The notes beneath the pieces were generated by a model that saw nothing but the letters and a program-made list of their open reading frames with translations, did no database searches and was not told the origin of the DNA. Shown here piece after piece: positions 55,281 to 63,526 of a DNA stretch of 64,000 bases (positions are counted from its first letter, which is position 1; the number at the start of each line of letters is the position of its first letter). Origin of the DNA: Blautia luti. GTDB lineage: Bacteria; Bacillota; Clostridia; Lachnospirales; Lachnospiraceae. The DNA lies in the NCBI RefSeq assembly GCF_033096465.1, contig NZ_AP028156.1, positions 429,501 to 493,500 on the forward strand, read 5' to 3'. Position numbers and translations under genes: made by a program.

Positions 55281-56567
55281 ATGAAAAAAATATGTAGTTT
55301 AGTTTTAGCAGCAACTGTAGCAATTTCAAGTATCGGATCAGGAGTAACTGCCATGGCTGCGACAACAACAGCAACAACATCCAAGTATGTGGTAGTACTG
55401 GATCCAGGCCATGGAGGAAACGAAAGCGGAGCCGGCGCTGTACATAATGGCAAAGTTTATAAAGAAGAAGAGATCAACTGGAAAATTGCAAACTATACCA
55501 TGCAGGCACTGAGCCAGGCATCAGATATCGAAGTTCATCTGACCAAGACCAAGAAGCAGACCGTAAGCCTGATGAAACGGGTTACGACAGCCAAAAATTA
55601 TGGAGCAGACCTTCTGGTAAGCCAGCATATTAATGACTCCGACAGCAGTTATTCAAGAGGCGCGTGTGTTCTGGTCTCATCAGGAACCTACAGACCATCA
55701 CTGGCTGCCAAAGAAAAGAAATTCGCCAGCTATGTACTGCAGGAACTTGGAAAACTGGGAATTTCCAAAAGTGGTACAGGTCTGTTATATCGTACAAGTG
55801 AAAACGGAAGCACTTATCCCAACGGAAAGATCCGTGATTATTATGGTATTGTAGCCCAGAGTGTGGAGCAGAATATTCCAGGTGTCATCATAGAGCATGC
55901 ATTTATCAGCAGCCCTTATGACGCAGTTAATTTCCTCAGCACCAATGCGAAACTGAAGAAGATCGGTGAGGCAGATGCCAGAGCCATCATCCGTTACTGT
56001 AAGCAGCTTCCGGCGAAGAAACCAACACCTGCACCGACTGTGGCTCCGGATGCATTCACAGGATGGAAAGAGAAGAATGGATATTTCTATTATTATATTA
56101 ATTCCAAGAGACAGAGAAACCAGATCCTGAATCTGAATGACGGAATCTATTATGTAAATCAGGAAGGCCAGCGCCAGTATGGATGGCACACGGTAAATGG
56201 AAAAAAATATTACTTCCAGAAAGACGGCAAGGCACAGCTGGGATGGATGGAAAAGAATGGAAGTTATTATTACTTTGACCAGACGACAGGAACTATGTAT
56301 AAAGATATCATGATGGTTTCCGCTGACGGAAAGCTGTACATTTTCGGTAAAAATGGAAAGAGATGCAGCAGATGGACAGAATATCAGGGAAAGAAATATT
56401 TCATTAATAAATCCGGCTATGCACAGACAGGCTGGCTGAAAGTAAGTGGAAAGTGGTATTACTTCCATAAGAAAAATGCATATATGTACAAAAACCGCAC
56501 AGCAGTTACTTCCACAGGAAAGAAATATATCTTTAACTCCAAAGGTGTATGTACAAACAGAAAATAA
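55281..56567 (+). CDS. Secreted N-acetylmuramoyl-L-alanine amidase with wall-binding repeats
   Basis: 428 residues. A signal peptide (about 1-28, ending MAAT) is followed by an Amidase_3 zinc domain (about 35-240): VVLDPGHGGNESGA, a Glu in KEEEINW, SQHINDS and EHAFISSPYD carry the zinc and catalytic residues. Then a Pro-rich hinge (KPTPAPTVAP) and wall-binding repeats (about 255-428). It cuts the stem peptide from the glycan. It lacks its own obvious promoter, so it may be read through from the GH25 gene. Confidence 0.93.
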   Translation: MKKICSLVLAATVAISSIGSGVTAMAATTTATTSKYVVVLDPGHGGNESGAGAVHNGKVYKEEEINWKIANYTMQALSQASDIEVHLTKTKKQTVSLMKRVTTAKNYGADLLVSQHINDSDSSYSRGACVLVSSGTYRPSLAAKEKKFASYVLQELGKLGISKSGTGLLYRTSENGSTYPNGKIRDYYGIVAQSVEQNIPGVIIEHAFISSPYDAVNFLSTNAKLKKIGEADARAIIRYCKQLPAKKPTPAPTVAPDAFTGWKEKNGYFYYYINSKRQRNQILNLNDGIYYVNQEGQRQYGWHTVNGKKYYFQKDGKAQLGWMEKNGSYYYFDQTTGTMYKDIMMVSADGKLYIFGKNGKRCSRWTEYQGKKYFINKSGYAQTGWLKVSGKWYYFHKKNAYMYKNRTAVTSTGKKYIFNSKGVCTNRK

Positions 56568-56597
56568 TATAATCACACAGAAATTGTAAATAGTAAT

Positions 56598-56630
56598 CAA
56601 AAGGTCCTGAGATATATCCAGGACCTTTTG
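56598..56630 (+). terminator. Terminator after the amidase gene
   Basis: CAAAAGGTCCTG is complementary to CAGGACCTTTTG with a short loop. It separates the wall-enzyme cluster from the glycan locus. Confidence 0.82.
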
Positions 56631-56669
56631 TAGATAAAGCGTACAAAGAGACAGATTAAAGAGGTAAGT

Positions 56670-57815
56670 ATGGATAAAAAAATAGTCATCATCGGAGCCA
56701 ACGATTTCCAGAAACCGTTGATCCAAAAAGCCGGTGAAATGGGATATGAGACACATGTGTTTGCATGGAGAGACGGAGCGACAGGAGCCAGGTATGCGGA
56801 TCATTTTTATGATATAAGTATTACAGAACATAAGAAGATTCTGAAGGAATGTGAGAGAATAAAGCCCCAGGCTGTGGCAACCATAGGATCAGATCTGGCA
56901 AATATTACCGTGCAGTATCTGGCAGAGAAACTGGGGCTTCCGGGAAACAGCAGGGAATGTATCTGTTGTTCCACCAATAAATATGCCATGCGTCAGGCCA
57001 TGAAAGCAGCTGGTGTTTCTGTGCCTTATTTCCAGGTAACAGATGGGAAAGAGACGGAGAAGATCACCGTGCCCTCATATCCTGTGATTGTGAAACCAAC
57101 AGACAGATCCGGAAGCCGTGCCATTACCAGAGTGGCGAGACATGAAGATCTGCAGGAAGCGGTCAGGAATGCCATAGACCAGTCTTTTGAGAAAAAGGCG
57201 ATCATTGAGGAATATCTGTCAGGGCAGGAATACAGTATGGAAGCCATCAGTTATGAAGGAACCCATACCTGTCTGGCTGTCACGAAGAAATTCACCACAG
57301 GGGATCCCCATTATATTGAGATCGGACATCTACAGCCGGCACCTCTGGAACCGGAATTAAAAGAGAAGATCATAAAAGAAATCTTTTGTGCCCTGGATGC
57401 ACTGAAGATCCGAAACGGCGCGTCCCACAGTGAGTTCCGGGTAGATGAGAAGGGAAAGGTACACATCATAGAAATCGGTTCCCGTATGGGCGGAGACTGC
57501 ATCGGTTCCCATCTGGTACCTCTTTCCACAGGACAGGATTTCGTGAAAATGGTAGTGCAGACTGCAGCAGGAGAGAAGCCGGAACTGAACTGCAGGCCTT
57601 TGCAGAAATGTTCTGCCATACGCTTTATTATGGATCAGAAGGATCTGGAAACATTGAAACACATAGAAGAAAAATACCCTCAGAATGTGGTGGAAAAGGT
57701 GTTGGAAGGCCAGCCGGGAACCCATCCGGTAACAGACAGTTCCAGCCGTTTCGGTTTTTATATTTTTCAGACAGATACTATGGAAGAAACAGAACAGATG
57801 CAGCTCTGGAAGTAA
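56670..57815 (+). CDS. ATP-grasp ligase 1 (carbamoyl-phosphate-synthase-like)
   Basis: 381 residues. An N-terminal Rossmann-like part (MDKKIVIIGANDFQKPLI) comes before the ATP-grasp core: KYAMRQAMKAAGVSVPYF near 108, VIVKPTDRSGSRAITR near 140, IIEEYLSGQEYSMEAI near 180 and IEIGSRMGGDCIGSHL near 272, with the metal-binding acidic residues in place. The fold joins an acid to an amine using ATP through an acyl phosphate. Neighbours suggest the amine is an amino sugar or the acid a cell-wall building block, but the substrate is not identifiable. Confidence 0.85.
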   Translation: MDKKIVIIGANDFQKPLIQKAGEMGYETHVFAWRDGATGARYADHFYDISITEHKKILKECERIKPQAVATIGSDLANITVQYLAEKLGLPGNSRECICCSTNKYAMRQAMKAAGVSVPYFQVTDGKETEKITVPSYPVIVKPTDRSGSRAITRVARHEDLQEAVRNAIDQSFEKKAIIEEYLSGQEYSMEAISYEGTHTCLAVTKKFTTGDPHYIEIGHLQPAPLEPELKEKIIKEIFCALDALKIRNGASHSEFRVDEKGKVHIIEIGSRMGGDCIGSHLVPLSTGQDFVKMVVQTAAGEKPELNCRPLQKCSAIRFIMDQKDLETLKHIEEKYPQNVVEKVLEGQPGTHPVTDSSSRFGFYIFQTDTMEETEQMQLWK

Positions 57816-57818
57816 AGG

Positions 57819-57848
57819 TTGACAGCCAATACTAATAAGAGATAAGAT
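57819..57848 (+). promoter_or_regulatory. Possible promoter between the two ATP-grasp genes
   Basis: TTGACA (57819-57824) with TAAGAT at 57843-57848, 18-base spacer. The -10 is weak. Confidence 0.4.
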
Positions 57849-57943
57849 AAAAGTAATGTCCTGCTGCAGATGGCAGCAGATTTAACCGAATCAAACAAGC
57901 AGCGAATGCGGATCATGAACATCCGCCTGACGAGGAGCAGTTT

Positions 57944-59128
57944 ATGAAGAAACTGATGATTCTGGGAGCCAGCTATTCACAGCTCCCTCTGATAAATAAA
58001 GCCAGAGAAATGGGGATTTATACCATTGCAGCCAGTACGCCCGGGGACTGGCCGGGATTTGACGCAGCTGATGAGAGCGCTTTTGTGGATATTTCCGACC
58101 CGGAAGCGATCCTTGCACAAGCCCGCAGACAGCAGATCCACGGAATTACCACCTGTTGTCTGGACACAGGGGTTCCTGCCATTGGAACAGTGTGTGAGAA
58201 AATGGGGCTTCGGGGCCCGTCAGAAAAAGCAGCTCGAACTGCGTCCAATAAATATAAGATGAAGGAAGCATTCAGGGAAGCCGGGGTGCAGACAGCCAGA
58301 CATATCTGTATCCATAACAGGGAAGAACTGGTTCATGCACTGGATGAGCTGAATTTCCCGGTGGTGGTCAAGGCTGTGGACCTGATGGGAAGCAGGGGGA
58401 TTTTCCGCTGCAATACCAGACAGGAAGCTCTGGATAATTATGAGAAGACCATGGAAGCTACCAGACAGGAGTATTGCCTGATAGAGGAATTTATAGAAGG
58501 AACACTTTTCGGCGCAGAAGCTATGATGAAGGACGGAAAGCTGGTTTACTGCATGATCGATAATACGGAGAGCTTTATCAGTGCAGTGCCGACTCCGGTA
58601 GGCCATTCCATTCCATTCGAAGGTGGACAGACACTGGAGCTTCAGGCACAGGAACAGGTTCAGGCAGCCATTGAGGCAGTAGGGCTGGATAATTGTCCTG
58701 TAAACTGTGATCTGATCCATAAAGAGGGAAAGGTCTATGTAATTGAGATCACAGGCCGCGCAGGTGCTACCTGCCTTCCGGAACAGATAGGACTTTACTA
58801 CGGGATTAATTATTATGAAGCAATCATCCGCCTGGCTATGGATATGGAAGTGGAGAGCCTGTTTGCACAACCGCCCTGCACAGCCAGTATTTCCCATACA
58901 CTGATGTCAGACAGGGACGGAACAGTAAAGGCAATAAACAACTGCAATGAGCAGACAGAGGATATCGTAGACCTGTCCTTTAATGTCGAACCCGGGGAAA
59001 TGATCCATGCCTACAGAAACGGCAGGGACAGACTGGGCCAGGTGATCGTCAAAGGCAGCAGTCTGCCCGTATGCCGGGCAAGGCTTGCAGAAGTTTTGGC
59101 GAAAATAGAGATTGAATTTGAAGAGTAA
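57944..59128 (+). CDS. ATP-grasp ligase 2 (carbamoyl-phosphate-synthase-like)
   Basis: 394 residues, a clear relative of the previous gene product with the same layout: MKKLMILGASYSQLPLI at the start, NKYKMKEAFREAGVQTARH near 103, VVVKAVDLMGSRGIFR near 138, IEEFIEGTLFGAEAMM near 180 and VIEITGRAGATCLPEQI near 267. It is diverged, not a recent duplicate, so two different substrates or two steps are likely. GAGGAG precedes the ATG. It leads directly into the SMR-type pair. Confidence 0.85.
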   Translation: MKKLMILGASYSQLPLINKAREMGIYTIAASTPGDWPGFDAADESAFVDISDPEAILAQARRQQIHGITTCCLDTGVPAIGTVCEKMGLRGPSEKAARTASNKYKMKEAFREAGVQTARHICIHNREELVHALDELNFPVVVKAVDLMGSRGIFRCNTRQEALDNYEKTMEATRQEYCLIEEFIEGTLFGAEAMMKDGKLVYCMIDNTESFISAVPTPVGHSIPFEGGQTLELQAQEQVQAAIEAVGLDNCPVNCDLIHKEGKVYVIEITGRAGATCLPEQIGLYYGINYYEAIIRLAMDMEVESLFAQPPCTASISHTLMSDRDGTVKAINNCNEQTEDIVDLSFNVEPGEMIHAYRNGRDRLGQVIVKGSSLPVCRARLAEVLAKIEIEFEE

Positions 59129-59148
59129 TTATGGGAAAATGAATTATT

Positions 59149-59505
59149 ATGAAAAAATATGCTGAGAAAAAGAATGCAGGGCTTTTTATAGTACTGCATA
59201 TCAGTCTGCTGTTCAGCTCCCTGAGCGGTGTGTGCTCGAAGATGGCAGCAGCCCAGACTGACTTGAAAGGCTTTGGTATGTGGTATTTCGCAGTACTTCT
59301 GATCATGGCAGTTTATGCAGTGATCTGGCAGCAGATCCTGAAGAAACTTCCGCTGACAGTTGCCTATGCAAACAAGCCGGTGAGCCTGATATGGGGAATG
59401 GTTTGGGGAACACTGATCTTTAAAGAAACAATAACCTGGAATATGATCCTGGGTGCAGTGATCATTTTCGCAGGAATCTATCTGGTGGTGACTGCTGATG
59501 AATAG
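59149..59505 (+). CDS. SMR/ArnE-like half-transporter 1
   Basis: 118 residues with four membrane helices, beginning LFIVLHISLLFSSLSGVCSK. The third helix region has a conserved KPVSLIWGMVWGTLIFKE. Small multidrug-resistance-type proteins of this kind form pairs; ArnE/ArnF use the fold to flip undecaprenyl-phosphate-linked amino sugar. The next gene overlaps by eight bases and encodes the likely second half. Confidence 0.82.
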   Translation: MKKYAEKKNAGLFIVLHISLLFSSLSGVCSKMAAAQTDLKGFGMWYFAVLLIMAVYAVIWQQILKKLPLTVAYANKPVSLIWGMVWGTLIFKETITWNMILGAVIIFAGIYLVVTADE

Positions 59506-59842
59506 TTTACAGATTTCCATATGCATCCTGATCCTGTCCGTATTTATCGCGTCTGTATCCCAGATCCTGCTGAAAATATCTGCAAATAAGACTTATTCCT
59601 CCAGGATCAGGGAATATCTGAATGTTTACGTAATCTTCGGATACGGACTTTTATTTCTCTCTACACTGCTCACCATGATCGCACTGAAAAGAGTGCCTTT
59701 GTCCTGGTCACCTGTAGTGGAATCCAGCAGCTACATTTTTGTATCTGTAATGGGATATCTGGTGCTGAAAGAGAGATTTACGAAAAAGAAAATGACGGGA
59801 CTGCTGGTGATCCTTATCGGGATTCTGGTATTTTCCCTTTAA
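59498..59842 (+). CDS. SMR/ArnF-like half-transporter 2
   Basis: 114 residues with four membrane helices (SVFIASVSQILLKISA, VIFGYGLLFLSTLLTMIAL, SSSYIFVSVMGYLVLKE, LLVILIGILVFSL). It overlaps the previous gene by eight bases, as expected for a heterodimer made in equal amounts. The VPLSWSPVVESSSY segment resembles ArnF-type and EamA half proteins. The cargo is inferred, not seen. Confidence 0.82.
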   Translation: MNSLQISICILILSVFIASVSQILLKISANKTYSSRIREYLNVYVIFGYGLLFLSTLLTMIALKRVPLSWSPVVESSSYIFVSVMGYLVLKERFTKKKMTGLLVILIGILVFSL

Positions 59843-59870
59843 GAGATCGTTACAGAGAAGAGGAAAAAAG

Positions 59871-60824
59871 ATGCTATTATCCATAGTGATCCCATGCTAC
59901 AGATCTGCCCATACTATCAGTAAGGTGGTAGAGATGAGCATGGAAGTGATCGATAAAATAGAAGGGCTGGACTGTGAATTCGTGCTGGTCAATGACTGCT
60001 CCCCGGATAACACTTATGAGGCTATCCAGGCACTGGCAGAGAAATATCCCAATGTGAAGGGAATCGACCTGGCGAAGAATTTCGGACAGCACAATGCTAT
60101 CATGGCGGGAATGCATCAGGCCCAGGGAGATTATATCATGGGAATGGACGATGACATGCAGACCCACCCGTCCCAGATCCCTGCCTTTATTGAGAAAATG
60201 AACGAAGGCTATGATGTGGTTTTCGGTATCTATAAGAAGAGAAAATTTGGTTTTCTGAAAAATCTCACAAGCAAGATCGCATCCTTTATCGTGTGGCATA
60301 TGGTGGAGCGTCCCAAGGGACTGGAAGCCAGCAATTTCTGGTGCTGCAGGAAGTATGTGAGGGATGAGATCGTACAGTATACAGGATATAATCTGTATCT
60401 GCAGATTTTGTTTTATCGGACTACACGACATATCGCGAATATTGAGATCGAGCATTTCTCCAGGGAAGAGGGAAGCTCCAATTATAATTTCAAAAAAGCA
60501 TTCCGGCTGTTTATGTCCTTTATGAATTATACAGTGATCCCTCTTCGGATCGCGGAGGTGATGGGCACACTGTTTTCCATTGCAGGATTTATCGGCGCCA
60601 TTGCAGTCTTTATACAGAAAATGATCCGGCCGGATATGGCTGTGGGATGGAGTTCCCTGATGTGTGCCATGCTCCTGTTCTTCGGAATTACTTTCCTGAT
60701 TCTGGGAGTGCTGGGGGAATATGTGGGCAAGCTGATCCTGAACCAGAATAAGACTCCGCAGTTCGTGATCAGGGAAACTGTAAACATAGATAAGAAAGCA
60801 AAGGAACAAAAAGAGAATGATTGA
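59871..60824 (+). CDS. ArnC/GtrB-like family 2 glycosyltransferase
   Basis: 317 residues. The catalytic GT2 domain (1 to about 220) has IVIPCYRSAHTI, VNDCSPDNT and MDDDMQTHPSQI, where the last acidic group matches the DxD-type site. Two C-terminal membrane helices (about 230-255 and 270-290) are typical of transferases that load a sugar onto undecaprenyl phosphate, such as ArnC or GtrB. It overlaps the aminotransferase gene by eight bases. The sugar is probably that gene's product. Confidence 0.88.
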   Translation: MLLSIVIPCYRSAHTISKVVEMSMEVIDKIEGLDCEFVLVNDCSPDNTYEAIQALAEKYPNVKGIDLAKNFGQHNAIMAGMHQAQGDYIMGMDDDMQTHPSQIPAFIEKMNEGYDVVFGIYKKRKFGFLKNLTSKIASFIVWHMVERPKGLEASNFWCCRKYVRDEIVQYTGYNLYLQILFYRTTRHIANIEIEHFSREEGSSNYNFKKAFRLFMSFMNYTVIPLRIAEVMGTLFSIAGFIGAIAVFIQKMIRPDMAVGWSSLMCAMLLFFGITFLILGVLGEYVGKLILNQNKTPQFVIRETVNIDKKAKEQKEND

Positions 60825-61947
60825 TTTTAACAGACCTGCGTTCGTAGGTTCAGAACTGGAGTATATTCAGGATGCCATTCACAGAGGAATGCTCTGTGGG
60901 GATGGCATTTATACAAAGAAGTGCTCACAGTGGATGGAGAAGGAATTTGACGTCAGCCGGGTTATGCTGACCACATCCTGCACCCATGCGCTGGAGATGG
61001 CAGCCTTTCTCTGTGATATTCAGCCGGGTGACGAGGTGATCATGCCCTCCTATACCTTTGTGTCTACTGCAGACGCTTTTGTACTGAGGGGAGCGAAGAT
61101 CGTATTCGTGGATATCCGCCCGGATACCATGAATCTGGATGAGAAGCTGATCGAACAGGCCATCACGCCGAAGACGAAGGTGATCGTGCCTGTCCACTAT
61201 GCAGGAGTGGCCTGTGAGATGGATACGATCATGGATATTGCACACAGACACGGCCTGAAAGTTGTGGAAGATGCAGCCCAGGGCGTGGATGCCTGTTATA
61301 AAGGCAAAGCACTGGGAACCATCGGAGATTTCGGATGCTACAGCTTCCATGAGACCAAAAATTTCACCATGGGAGAAGGGGGTGCCCTTCTTTTCCAGAA
61401 GGAAGAATATCTGGAGAAGGCCGAGATCCTGAGAGAAAAGGGAACAGACAGAAGTAAATTTTTCCGGGGCCAGGTGGACAAATACCGCTGGATGGATTAC
61501 GGTTCTTCTTATCTTCCCAGCGAGCTGAATGCGGCATATTTGTATGCACAGCTTGAGGCGAAGGATAAGATTCAGAAGAAGCGTATGGAGATTTATGAGT
61601 ATTATCATCGCAACCTGGCAGATCTGGCAGCAGAGGGCAAGGTAGAACAGCCTTATGTCCCACAGGAGTGTGAACATAATGCGCATATGTATTATCTTAA
61701 GGTAAAAGATATGAAAGTCCGTACCAGACTTCTGGCATACCTGCGGGAAAACGGAATCTGCAGTGTGTTCCATTATGTACCTCTTCATTCTGCGCCTGCA
61801 GGACAGAAGTTCGGCAGATTTGCAGGGGAAGATGTATACACTACGAAAGAGAGCGAGCGCCTTCTGCGACTTCCTATGTTCTATAACCTGGACATGGAAG
61901 ATGTAAAAAGGATCGTAGATGTGATTCATAAATTTCAGGAATTCTGA
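60817..61947 (+). CDS. dTDP-4-amino-4,6-dideoxy-hexose transaminase (WecE/RffA-like)
   Basis: 376 residues, DegT/DnrJ/EryC1 family. It resembles E. coli WecE from end to end as I recall it: FNRPAFVGSELEYIQ at the start, MLTTSCTHALEMAA, GDEVIMPSYTFVSTADAFV, VIVPVHYAGVACEMD, VVEDAAQGV, the PLP lysine in SFHETKNFTMGEGG and FFRGQVDKYRW. WecE converts dTDP-4-keto-6-deoxyglucose to dTDP-4-amino-4,6-dideoxygalactose with glutamate. No N-acetyltransferase (WecD) is nearby, so the amino group may be modified otherwise. Confidence 0.9.
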   Translation: MIDFNRPAFVGSELEYIQDAIHRGMLCGDGIYTKKCSQWMEKEFDVSRVMLTTSCTHALEMAAFLCDIQPGDEVIMPSYTFVSTADAFVLRGAKIVFVDIRPDTMNLDEKLIEQAITPKTKVIVPVHYAGVACEMDTIMDIAHRHGLKVVEDAAQGVDACYKGKALGTIGDFGCYSFHETKNFTMGEGGALLFQKEEYLEKAEILREKGTDRSKFFRGQVDKYRWMDYGSSYLPSELNAAYLYAQLEAKDKIQKKRMEIYEYYHRNLADLAAEGKVEQPYVPQECEHNAHMYYLKVKDMKVRTRLLAYLRENGICSVFHYVPLHSAPAGQKFGRFAGEDVYTTKESERLLRLPMFYNLDMEDVKRIVDVIHKFQEF

Positions 61948-62063
61948 TTGATCCTGATGAAAGCAACTTATAATCAGCTCATAATTGAAACAGGAAACTT
62001 CCGGACTGCAGTGATCTGCACAGCTTCCGGTAAAAATATATCAAAAGAAAAGAGGAAACGAAA

Positions 62064-62618
62064 ATGGGAAAAATAAAAGTTACAGAATGTGGCGGAATTA
62101 AAGGATTAAAAGTAGTAGAGCCAACAGTCTTCGGAGATGCAAGAGGCTACTTTATGGAAACTTATAACTACAATGATTTCAAAGAAGCAGGAATTGATGT
62201 GGAATTCGTACAGGATAATCAGTCCAGCTCCCATAAAGGGGTTCTCCGTGGACTTCATTTCCAGATCAATTATCCGCAGGATAAACTGGTACGTGTAGTA
62301 AACGGTGAGGTATTTGACGTTGCAGTGGACCTTCGTGAAGGATCTGAGACTTACGGCAAATGGTTCGGAGTTGTTCTCTCCGCAGAGAACAAGAAACAGT
62401 TCTTTATTCCTAAGGGATTCGCACATGGATTCCTGGTACTTTCCGAACATGCGGAATTCGTTTACAAATGCTCTGATTTCTATCACCCGAACGATGAGGG
62501 CGGACTGATCTGGAATGACCCGGATATCGGAGTAGAATGGCCGATCCCGGAGGGAATGGAATTAAGCTTCTCAGATAAAGATACCAAATGGGGAAGCTTC
62601 AAGGATTACCGCAAATAG
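62064..62618 (+). CDS. rfbC: dTDP-4-dehydrorhamnose 3,5-epimerase
   Basis: 184 residues, standard. It contains VVEPTVFGDARGYFMET, VQDNQSSSHKGVLRGLHFQ with the catalytic His, VNGEVFDVAVDLREGS and FIPKGFAHGFLVLSE. It makes dTDP-4-keto-L-rhamnose for rhamnose-containing polymers. rfbA, rfbB and rfbD are not in the window and may lie to the right. AAGAGGAAA precedes the ATG. Confidence 0.95.
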   Translation: MGKIKVTECGGIKGLKVVEPTVFGDARGYFMETYNYNDFKEAGIDVEFVQDNQSSSHKGVLRGLHFQINYPQDKLVRVVNGEVFDVAVDLREGSETYGKWFGVVLSAENKKQFFIPKGFAHGFLVLSEHAEFVYKCSDFYHPNDEGGLIWNDPDIGVEWPIPEGMELSFSDKDTKWGSFKDYRK

Positions 62619-62630
62619 GAGAACGAGAGA

Positions 62631-63446
62631 TTGAAGACGATTTTTTCTTTACCCATGGACATTTACAAAAACAGACGGCTTGTGGCGAAGCTGGCGAAAA
62701 ATGACTTCAAAACAAGATATGCAGGTTCGTATCTGGGAATCGTATGGGCATTTATCCAGCCTGTTATCACCATTCTGGTATACTGGTTTGTTTTCTCAGT
62801 AGGATTCCGTTCAGGAACCGGTGATCTGGGAGTGCCTTTTGTCCTGTATCTGGTGGCAGGTATTGTACCCTGGTTCTTTTTCCAGGATGCCCTGATCGGC
62901 GGAACCAATTCCATGCTGGAATATAATTATCTGGTAAAAAAGGTAGTATTCAACATCAGCGTGCTTCCGGTGGTCAAGATCATCTCTGCCATGTTTGTAC
63001 ATGTATTTTTCGTGCTGTTTACCATTATTCTGTATGCAGCGTATGGAAGAATGCCTGATATTTACTATCTGCAGCTGATCTATTACACAGGATGCGTGTT
63101 TATTCTGGTGCTGGGCTTATCCTACGCCACTAGTGCCATTGTAATCTTTTTCAGGGACCTGACACAGATCATCAATATTATACTTCAGGTAGGAGTGTGG
63201 CTTACACCGATCATGTGGATTGTGGAAACTTCTCCTCTTCAGGGACATCCGGTGATCATGAAGATCCTGAAACTGAATCCGATGTACTATATTGTTTCCG
63301 GATACAGAGATACGTTTCTTATGAAAACCTGGTTCTTCCAGCATGCGGGATGGACTGCTTATTTCTGGGTATTCACCATCCTGTGCTTCCTGTTTGGCAG
63401 CTGGGTATTTAAACGTCTGCGCATCCATTTTGCGGATGTATTATAA
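62631..63446 (+). CDS. Polysaccharide ABC exporter permease (Wzm/TagG-like)
   Basis: 271 residues from a TTG start behind AGGAG. ABC2_membrane type with six helices: KNDFKTRYAGSYLGIVWAFIQPVITILVYW is the typical N-terminal entry, followed by VPFVLYLVAGIVPWFFFQDAL and a C-terminal NPMYYIVSGYRD loop. It pairs with the ATP-binding protein that follows to export a lipid-linked polysaccharide or teichoic acid chain. It begins 12 bases after rfbC. Confidence 0.92.
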   Translation: MKTIFSLPMDIYKNRRLVAKLAKNDFKTRYAGSYLGIVWAFIQPVITILVYWFVFSVGFRSGTGDLGVPFVLYLVAGIVPWFFFQDALIGGTNSMLEYNYLVKKVVFNISVLPVVKIISAMFVHVFFVLFTIILYAAYGRMPDIYYLQLIYYTGCVFILVLGLSYATSAIVIFFRDLTQIINIILQVGVWLTPIMWIVETSPLQGHPVIMKILKLNPMYYIVSGYRDTFLMKTWFFQHAGWTAYFWVFTILCFLFGSWVFKRLRIHFADVL

Positions 63447-63526
63447 TACGGGTTACGTGTGAACGATAACTGATGAGGAACCACCTGGCTCCTGATATTA
63501 TAGAAATGTAGTGGAAAGGAAAGAAC

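Noticed and set aside
61949..61974. TTGATC and TATAAT before rfbC as a promoter
   Set aside because: The spacer is only 15 bases, so the pair is unlikely to work as a standard promoter.
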